Source: Palaemon carinicauda
Lineage: Eukaryota > Arthropoda > Malacostraca > Decapoda > Palaemonidae
Length of the DNA stretch: 64,000 nt
Assembly: GCF_036898095.1 (NCBI RefSeq)
Contig: NC_090744.1
Coordinates: 12,894,143-12,958,142 of the forward strand
Direction of reading: 5' to 3'
In this document: positions 57,311-64,000 of the stretch, in pieces
Layout: each line of letters opens with the position of its first letter
Numbering within the stretch: position 1 is the first letter of the stretch
The notes under the pieces: generated by a model
The model's database searches: none
Told to the model about the DNA's origin: nothing
What the model saw: only the letters and a program-made list of their open reading frames with translations
Position numbers and translations under genes: made by a program

Positions 57311-57560
57311 CTCAAGTTAAGCTGTTTATAGCAACGTCAAGACAGAAATCTGCAGCAAGCATTTGACGCTAAAAAAATAAGGTGTTGAATTCCTATAAAG
57401 ATCAGCTGTTTACAGCAACGTCAAAACAGAAATCTGCAGAAAGCATTTGACGCTAAAAAAATAAGGTGTTGAGAGGAGCACCTAAACAAATATTCCTATA
57501 AAGATCAGCTGTTTACAACAACATCAAAACAAAAATCTGCGGAGAGCATTTGACGCAGGC
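57311..57560. repeat. tandem repeats around GCTGTTTA...GCATTTGACGC, 3 copies
   Basis: Three copies of AGCTGTTTAYARCAACRTCA, then AAATCTGC..., then GCATTTGACGC, begin near 57319, 57404 and 57506. The GAGAGGAGCACCTAAACAAA segment occurs before copy 1 and again between copies 2 and 3, so the unit length varies (about 85 and 102 bp). Confidence 0.85.
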
Positions 57561-57835
57561 CTTTGGAAATTAAGGTTTAAAGAGCAGTTTTCAAACAGGA
57601 CACACATTTGATGCATCTTCATGAGCTGTGCTTAGAAAAGGCAAACAGGATATATATATACCGGTAGCTCAGTCTTCTCCCAGCTAAGCTTTAGTCACTT
57701 ACACTGAAGCAAAAGTTTATTACTCCTTTAGTTCCTCAGGAAAAACAGAGTCAGGTTTAACAATAACAAGGAATATGCATATTCCTTACATGACATGGAA
57801 TTAAATCTACCTAAGATTTACCAAAAGCCTCAAAA
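57561..57835. other. unassigned spacer with short TA tract
   Basis: Contains GATATATATATACC at 57649-57662 and no recognised gene or element. Confidence 0.3.
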
Positions 57836-58064
57836 AATCCTTGGAACAGACAAAAGGAAATCAAATGCACAAAAAAATATCCTTGAAATGGAGAAAAGGA
57901 AATAAAATGCACAAAATAATTCCTTGGAACAGACAAAAGGAAATCAAATGCACAAATATTTCCTTGGAACAGACAAAAGGAAATAAAATACACAAAAAAA
58001 AATTCCTAGGTACAGACAAAAGGAAATCAAATGCACAAAAAAATCCTTGGAACAGACAAAAGGA
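57836..58064. repeat. ~42-bp minisatellite, ~5 copies
   Basis: CCTTGGAACAGACAAAAGGA followed by AATCAAATGCACAAAA repeats about five times with variable A-run length, so the period varies from ~36 to 50. Open frames on both strands (Lys/Asn-rich on plus, Phe/Leu-rich on minus) result from the repeat and are not considered genes. Confidence 0.9.
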
Positions 58065-58436
58065 AGAATTAAGACTATTCGGGGTCATGATCACAATATC
58101 CGCATATCACACAAGAGAAACATCATGACTTGTTGAATAAATCTCAGACAAATACAGTATAGGGATGAAGTTAACAGATTAAATCCTTCAAGAGGAGAAA
58201 AGTAATCCTGACTGGCTCAGAAAATACAAGCTTGAAACATCATCAAACTGGAAATAAATCCAGAATGAATCTAACTGCTCAAGTGTAACACTGGGAAAGG
58301 ATTAAAGATGACCAGTAACCTCAAGTAACCAGAAAATATTTCTGAATAAAAGGGCACTTCTGAAGTGAAAACAGAAATTGCATAACAAGATTTTTATCAC
58401 AGAATTCATATTCACTGTGAAAATCTACACCATATT
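58065..58436. other. unassigned AT-rich sequence
   Basis: No recognised element between the minisatellite and the SINE. Confidence 0.3.
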
Positions 58437-58710
58437 TATCACTGTAACTGCCTATTGGAAACGTCCCTGCCGGGCGATCCGTTGGACGAAGGTTCGAGTA
58501 CAGCATACAAGCCCAATAATTCCTTCCAGTGTTTATAACCTCACCATCCCTGTGAGATAGGGATGGTGGAGTTTTGGGAACCCTATAGGACTCCTTGGCT
58601 GGCTCTCCCTGGTCTAACTTTGATGAAGAGGGGGCTTTGGCACTAATCATATGCATATATGGTCAGTCTCTTGAGAACTGCCTTTGCCATTCAAGAGCAA
58701 CCTTTAAACC
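58437..58710 (+). mobile_element. tRNA-derived SINE, copy 4
   Basis: Tract with A-box-like TATTGGAAACG, B-box-like AAGGTTCGAGTAC (58489-58501), CACCATCCCTGTGAGATAGG, CTGGCTCTCCCTGGTC and GCATATATGGTCAGTCTC, ending TTTAAACC at 58710. It is the only copy here with a complete central body, and shows that the 3' end seen at 7128 belongs to the same family. Confidence 0.85.
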
Positions 58711-59040
58711 ATAGTTCTTTATGTACAATAACCCACCAAGTTATCAGAACCGGGCGTCCAAAATACTTAAGAGAATTGCTACATATTGCACAGCCAAATC
58801 GTGTCGACACGAGAATAGTTACAGATGGCTTCAAACTATTGGAACCTACATTTACGTCTACTTTAGGCTCCAGAGCCTTTAATTATGCGGCCCCGAGACT
58901 ATATAATAAGCTCCCACGAAACATTCGGATGATTGAAGACATTAAGGCTTTCAAGAGGAAACTGAAAACTTTCTTATTTCAACAGTCATACAACAACATG
59001 GTTCAAAACCCATACTGCTTAACTTAGGCCAAACTTAAGC
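58711..59040 (+). pseudogene. CR1-like LINE C-terminus
   Basis: The plus frame to 59027 encodes HQVIRTGRPKYLRELLHIAQ, then VDTRIVTDGFKLLEPTFTST, LGSRAFNYAAPRLYNKLPRN and FKRKLKTFLFQQSY. This is the conserved end of CR1-type reverse transcriptase proteins (PxYLxxLL...R...GxRAFxxAAPxLWNxLP...FKxxLKTxLF). It begins directly at the SINE's 3' end, so either the SINE inserted into this LINE or the two were copied together. Confidence 0.82.
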
Positions 59041-60534
59041 AGAACCTGACAAAATCAGACCACCTAAAACCAAGAAATATAGAAGAATAAAGTAAAAAAG
59101 AAGCTATATCTTCTTCCAAACTTGGTTGAAACCAAAGCATTCATGAAATTTTACCATGAATGACTAAGAATTACGCCTTAACTTTAGCGTTTGAAAAAAG
59201 TCCCTTCATGCAAATCAGACACATTTGAATCATGTCCTGTTTACAAAAAACCTCAATAAATATTAACGACCACATCGTAATAAATATGTGTGACACATTT
59301 GGCAATCTATTAGGACAATACAGGTTCAGTTTCATATTCAATAGTACCTTTTTTCACTAGAATTTAAGCTGGCATGGCCAAACATATTTGCTTCACCTTT
59401 TGGTATGCAGTTAATAAATTTACGTGTACAAAAAATTAATGAAATGAAAGATTACTGCATCAAATCGGGGCGAAATGACGCAGCCGTGTGCATGTTGCAC
59501 TTTTCTTCAATCAAAAACACATTCCAGAAACACAACACGTTGCATTGCAACTGTGCTTCGTCATGTATAGGGTGATACTGGACTCCTTTCTAAATAGTTT
59601 CTACCATCCCAATATAAAAAGACATGTTCCGAAACTCTTCCGTGTCCTTCGTGGGACAAGTTACTGTACATAAACTAAAAATCCCTACAATTAATGATTT
59701 CTGGGCATTCACACTCTGTGACTTTCAATGTCTTCAACTATAAAATACAGACAGGTTACTACTAATATCACAAAAATCAATATCACCAACTTCATAAGCC
59801 TAATCAAACTTACATTAAATTGTTCCTCTTCACATCAAATTAATAGAGATAACATTGTAAAAATATAGAGATGTTTTTCTTGGTAATCAATTCTAAATCA
59901 TAAATACAGGGATAGACAGTTACCAGAAAAAAAAAAGTGATTATCAAATTGCAATCATATTTTAACAAATTATGCATCTTTTATTTTGTTTATTAAAGCA
60001 TTCAAGTTTCAAAGCGGATGTTAGAGCTACAGCCTATTATTTTGTTCTCTAGACATTCTATTCAAAATAACTGAACTTATAATCAAGTTTATGCAATCAC
60101 TTTAAGAGTCAGATTACACAAATAAAAGTCAATATCCTATAAAACATAAGATGAAAAGGAAACTTTTTCACTTCCACGGTAAACTTATCCAACAAGATAC
60201 TACTTTACATCAGTTACAATGGAACCAGGAAGGAATCATTCTAATGGGAAACCTTTCTTCAAATGGCATATCAAACTGGTCAAAGACCTTAGGTCACTTC
60301 AAGAATTTAAAAACTATAAATCCATTTGCTACCTCGTCAGTCATAAGTTACAACGGCAACTCAAGATTTCTTTCAAGACATTCAATGACAAAAATTATCT
60401 TTATTTCTGTGATATTTTTAAACACCTTTGAGAATTCAAGACAGGCTAATATTGTAACTCTATCAGTAAGAAAAAAATGACAACAACAGAGTTTTAAGTT
60501 ACAAATATTTCTTGGCTAAGTACTGTATCAAGCT
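59041..60534. other. unassigned AT-rich sequence
   Basis: No recognised element. Overlapping frames at 60151-60480 (109 codons) carry no family features. There are many AATAAA-like words, so an untranslated region is not excluded. Confidence 0.3.
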
Positions 60535-60785
60535 CTTTAAAATACATATTGAGTCAACACGTTAACCAAATGGAAGATGGCCCAGTGAGAAACTACTTAC
60601 AGTAAACAAAGAGTACAGCACGTAGATTTCAAAACAACTTCCTTGTGTCACCACAACACTCACACAAGGGACCCAGGGACCGTCCAGGGTTTCTACATGT
60701 GCGGCTTCTGGTGGCGAGGCTGCAGGGGAGACACATATTGCTAGGCCTGTTCCAGAGGTCAGCCCCTTTAGGTGATGGCACACGG
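60535..60785 (-). repeat. dispersed 250-bp repeat, right inverted copy
   Basis: Reverse complement of the repeat at 52309-52565: AAGGGGCTGACCTCTGGAAC, GGACGGTCCCTGGGTCCC, GTTTTGAAATCT, TTACTGTAAGTAG, TTGGTTAACGTG. It looks like a small exon in isolation (CCCCTGCAG before and GTGAGTG after 60664-60719), but its repeat nature argues against that. The 96-codon minus frame through it is therefore not called a gene. Confidence 0.75.
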
Positions 60786-61237
60786 CCTTTATTTTGTTTT
60801 TTCGGAATACATACAATCTAAATCTGGAAGAGAACTTCAACTTTAGATTCAAGAATACAATAAAGTCACAAGATTACAGAATACACTCGAGTTGCATCAT
60901 TAAAAAAAATTAAATTCTTTTAGACATAAGTCTGGAACTATGAAGATTCTTTAATAATACAAGAAATATGCTCTTAACCCAGCACAAAAACAGGAAAAAC
61001 AAGCTTAATTTATACCTACAGTTCACCTTCTAGATATTCTACAGAGTCAATGATTATTTCTTAACCTTTTTGACTAAATACTGTCACTTTATCTAAACTT
61101 CTACTCACTCAGTCTAAGCAAAAGTTAATTGTGTTTTTTTAACTTCATGGCCTGTACTGTACTGTAATTTACAAAATCAAATTAACTTTTAATTACCTAT
61201 AAAAGTAACTCATTTCTAATCACCTAAATATCAGAAA
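60786..61237. other. unassigned AT-rich sequence
   Basis: No recognised element. Confidence 0.3.
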
Positions 61238-62032
61238 TTTATAAGTAATTTGTATTTTTCCTAACTATACATACATGTGGTTCTTTACAATAGGAGAAGA
61301 AATCAGCGCTAGCTGATGTATGGCCATAAAAACTTTTAACGAGGTGGAAACAACCGCCAGGTTGTTAACCAGTGGTAGTGGGGAGAAGCACCAGCCCCCG
61401 CTCACTCATACCTTTCATGCTTTGATGGCAGTTGAGACTTTCCTCTGGGGTTAGGTGATGGCGAGTAAGTGTATGTGCATATAAGTACAGGTTTTTAGTT
61501 AGGAAAAATAAAAATTACTTCCAAATTTGTGATTTGTTCCTACACTGCATATAAACCCTTACATTCTTTACAAAATGAGACTCGCACTACAGTGTGTGCA
61601 AGTCTAAAAACATTCCCAGTATTGCAACATCCATGCATGATAATGCGAGGGATGTACAGTACATCCACATCTCGTTAACCAGCGGCCTGAAACCAATGGG
61701 TTCATGTCTCAAGTGAAGTGAGTATGAGTGTTAAAACACAAGTGTAACTGTTAAGGCTATGTATAATAATGGATTTGTGTTTTTACATACTGACAGCTGA
61801 CTTTTCAATTTCAACATCTCCAAGAGATTGGGGACATGCCTTGAATATATGAAATATATTCTAGCTTCAAGTCAAAGAGGGGCTTACCTGCAGTCGTAGG
61901 CATTCGCCGACACAGTATTGGGATGCTATTCCCCAAGAGAAGGGAAGATGAAGATAAGAAAGGCCAGTCATTCCTTTTAAATTTATCCCAGACTAACACT
62001 GCAACTATGTACTCAAATGAATGCTGATGATC

Positions 62033-62706
62033 CTATAAAGGAGCTACGGCAGCTACCACAGAGCCTATCGAGAATGTGTCTAGGGACCTGTGGGTCACAT
62101 CTTGCAGATAATGGGCAGTGAAAGTAGTTTGTCTATTCCAAACCCATGCTTGTAGAACCTGCATCACAGAAGGGTTCTTTTCAAACACTAGGGACATGCT
62201 GATGCCCCTGACATCATGAGCTCTAGATAGAGGAATAATGGCTAGGTCAATGACTTGCCAAATCGAAGAGGAAACGGTGTTCATTGTCACCATTCTCTTG
62301 AACTTGGCCGAGCTATTAAACAGGTGTCTGACCTGTGGACAAGCTCCTCCAGTTCGTTTGAGGTAATGCTAAGCTTAGAGCCTTTACAGGACACAACAGC
62401 AATTGTGACGGTCATTAGCTACTTCTTGAAGACTTGAAATCTGGAAAGAATTTAACCTAGGTTTGACATCAACAGATTTTAAGTCCTCGACACGAACTCA
62501 TAGATGAAACTGAACGTCTCCTGTCCCCGTTCCCTTAAATAGGCGACGTCTTATGAGAAACCATGCAATTCGTTTATCCTCTTGGCTTAGGCTAAGGCGA
62601 GAAGGAAGACCATTTTCGAGGTGAAGTCACGGTCTGAAGCCTGACGTAAAGACTCATTTGGTACGCCTATCAGGGGATGAAGGAATTTCACCCCGTTCCA
62701 GAGGTC
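62033..62706 (-). pseudogene. tyrosine recombinase catalytic domain, DIRS-like element C
   Basis: Minus strand. About 62650-62550 reads ESLRQASDRDFTSKMVFLLA, then AKRINELHGFS (first catalytic Arg context) with in-frame stops. The distal part, 62293-62033, reads SRAHDVRGIS (HxxR box), FEKNPSVMQVLQAWVW, NRQTTFTAHYLQDVT with the likely nucleophilic Tyr in HYL, then HRSLDTFSIGSVV. These are the standard order and spacing of DIRS recombinases. Confidence 0.82.
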
Positions 62707-63390
62707 TCACTTCCAATTGAGGACAAACTTGTTCGAAACTCCATCTAAAACGAAATCTAGACCATTCAGTCTAAAGACCTGATTCAAGGTTGAGTGGTAG
62801 CTTTTCACTGGTGACACAGAGCAGAGTTTTTTCTCTTGAAGGTACAGTAAATACTCAACTATTACGGGTAGAGTGGCACTGAGTGGAGAGATACCCCATC
62901 TACAACACCAACCATAGAAGATCGCCCACTTAGCATGGTAGACCGAGATCGAGAACTTACTGAGATATCCATAAATCCGTTTCGCCACTGGTGTCGAAAA
63001 GCCTCTCTCCGAGAGGATATGCTGGATAACCTTCAGGCATGACGACATAAGGATCTCGGAATCTGATTTCAAATCTGGGCATGAGGTCAGGTATAAGAGG
63101 AGGATCCCCCAGCACTTCTGTCAGAAGCAGAAGAAGGTCCTGAAACCATTCGGCATGGCGCCACATCGGCGCTATTAATGTCATAGAAAGGTTACTTGAA
63201 AATCTCACCCTGTTGAGGATTCTTCTAGGTATGAAGCATGGGGGAATGCATAATCATCTAGGTGATCCCACAGATGTTGAAAGGCATCTTGAAAGACCGC
63301 CTGCGGATCCGGTACTGGAGAGCAGTAAACCGGGAGCTTCCGGTTCAGGGACGCTGCTAACAGGTTGTTGCTCGTTAAGCAGTTTAGCAT
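62707..63390 (-). pseudogene. post-RNase H region and recombinase N-terminal domain, DIRS-like element C
   Basis: Minus strand. 63390-63205 reads LNRKLPVYCSPVPDPQAVFQ, then WDHLDDYAFPHASYL. 63208-62957 reads NLSMTLIAPMWRHAEWFQDL, then LLLLTEVLGDPPLIPDL. The third frame, 63072-62707, has TPVAKRIYGYLSKFSISVYH, AKWAIFYGWCCRWGISPLSA and VVEYLLYLQEKK-like residues with YHSTLNQVF, a SAM-like core-binding domain. The overlaps of frames mark two frameshifts. Confidence 0.82.
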
Positions 63391-63395
63391 CCTTT

Positions 63396-63610
63396 ACTAC
63401 CTAACTATTTATTTATGTAAATAGCTGTTATGATAATTATCTTACATAAAGTTAAACCTTACTGTTAAACCTAAGGGCAGTATTCCTTTGGAATTTGTAG
63501 CATTAGCTTATGTTCATGGCTCAACTGTATATTTGACTTATACTAATAAAGTCTTGGATTATTGTGAAGAAGGTTTACTCTCCAACGTATCACATAGTGA
63601 CAGCGGTATT
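63396..63610. other. unassigned spacer
   Basis: Sequence between the truncation point of element C and the MITE. Nothing recognised. Confidence 0.3.
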
Positions 63611-63922
63611 TTAACCCTTTTACCCCCAGGGTATTTGGAAATTTCCAACCTTTAACACCCATGGGGTTATTTTTTTCCCAGCACATTTTGCAGTATATTT
63701 TTTTTTTAGATAGTTCTAACAGCCTTAATTTTTGTCATAAAGAGGTCAGGTTGGTCTCATTCTCTTGGAAAATGCCTGAATTTTCTCAAAAAATTAAAAA
63801 AAATATGAAAAAAATATTTTTTATAGCATTTTTTTGCAAGGACGTACCGGTACGTCCAAGGGGGGTAAAGGAATGAGTTTTGCGAAACGTACCAGTACGT
63901 CCTTTGGGGGTAAAAGGGTTAA
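63611..63922. mobile_element. TTAA-flanked MITE, copy 4
   Basis: 312 bp from TTAA (63611-63614) to TTAA (63919-63922), with perfect inverted ends CCCTTTTACCCCC / GGGGGTAAAAGGG. Same orientation as copy 3, with the same internal words (GGAAATTTCCAACC, GTCAGGTTGGTCTCATTCTC, GGACGTACCGGTACGTCC). Frames across it are not genes. Confidence 0.92.
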
Positions 63923-64000
63923 TGGACCCATACGTGCAGAAATACCAGGATGTCTTCGTTTCACAGCCTTCCTCTACCCGCCAGTTTCAATGTGGATGAT

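Larger units (their letters stand above)
61238..63395 (-). mobile_element. DIRS-like YR retroelement, copy C, truncated
   Basis: On the minus strand it carries, from ~63390 down, the post-RNase H region, tyrosine recombinase and a 3' inverted module at 61238-61522 (TAAGTAATTTGTATTTTTCC facing GTTAGGAAAAATAAAAATTA). ORF1, reverse transcriptase and most of RNase H are missing. Recombinase boxes are better conserved than in copies A and B, but several frames are used. Confidence 0.82.

Noticed and set aside
57841..58128. Lys/Asn-rich and Phe/Leu-rich ORFs on both strands
   Set aside because: Both are translations of the same ~42-bp minisatellite. The open frame on each strand reflects the repeat, not selection.
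60664..60719. Possible 56-bp coding exon on the minus strand (CCCCTGCAG before, GTGAGTG after, open frame SPPEAAHVETLDGPWVPC)
   Set aside because: The surrounding 250 bp is repeated in inverted form at 52309-52565, without the frame or splice sites kept, so it is repeat sequence rather than a host exon.

Overview
This window is eukaryotic, repeat-dominated, non-genic DNA. There are no bacterial-type operons, coding density is very low, and almost every recognisable protein fragment belongs to a transposable element. Several repeat families (LINE 3' ends with TAA or AATC tails, DIRS-like retroelements ending in AATTTGTATTTTTCC-type motifs, a tRNA-derived SINE, a TTAA-flanked MITE) resemble repeats I associate with decapod crustacean (shrimp) genomes. 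That assignment is inference from memory; no host marker gene is present. I found no intact host protein-coding gene, rRNA, true tRNA gene or CRISPR array.

Layout. 0-9.5 kb: a dead Merlin (IS1595-type) transposase, a 34-bp minisatellite, a nearly full-length but broken RTE-type LINE on the minus strand with an ATG-repeat tail, a tRNA-derived SINE and several dispersed repeats. 9.5-16.9 kb: a head-to-tail array of about four 1.65-1.76 kb units, each carrying the same frameshifted start of a gag-like ORF1 of a DIRS-type retroelement. 17-21 kb: a 5'-truncated RNase H-bearing LINE, then a roughly 1.4 kb diverged duplication whose two copies share a SINE. 21.3-29.2 kb: two paralogous DIRS-like elements (RNase H plus tyrosine recombinase) lying about 4.25 kb apart; the second holds a MITE at a TTAA that is still empty in the first.

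29.5-49 kb: a stack of nested elements. It holds a Tigger/pogo transposase fossil, LINE 3' ends, TTAA MITEs (one interrupted by a LINE fragment with a 7-bp target duplication), scattered gag, reverse transcriptase and RNase H-recombinase pieces of a YR retroelement, an RNase H LINE, and a Jockey-type LINE. The Jockey-type reverse transcriptase is interrupted at motif A by a 2.8 kb TTAA-flanked, inverted-repeat-ended element filled with a satellite of about 374 bp. 49.6-52 kb: a 229-bp AT-rich satellite followed by a foldback with about 200-bp arms. 52.3-60.8 kb: an AT-rich block without recognisable genes, bounded by two inverted copies of a 250-bp repeat and containing many short local duplications, a SINE and a CR1-like LINE tail. 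61.2-64 kb: a truncated DIRS-like element on the minus strand, then another TTAA MITE.

Functionally the window records repeated transposition, nesting and tandem amplification. Element ORFs are broken by stops and frameshifts throughout, so I infer no active autonomous element here. The best candidates for something undescribed are the non-coding 2.8 kb TTAA element with its satellite cargo, the 312-bp MITE family with a filled/empty site pair, and the amplified DIRS 5' array.
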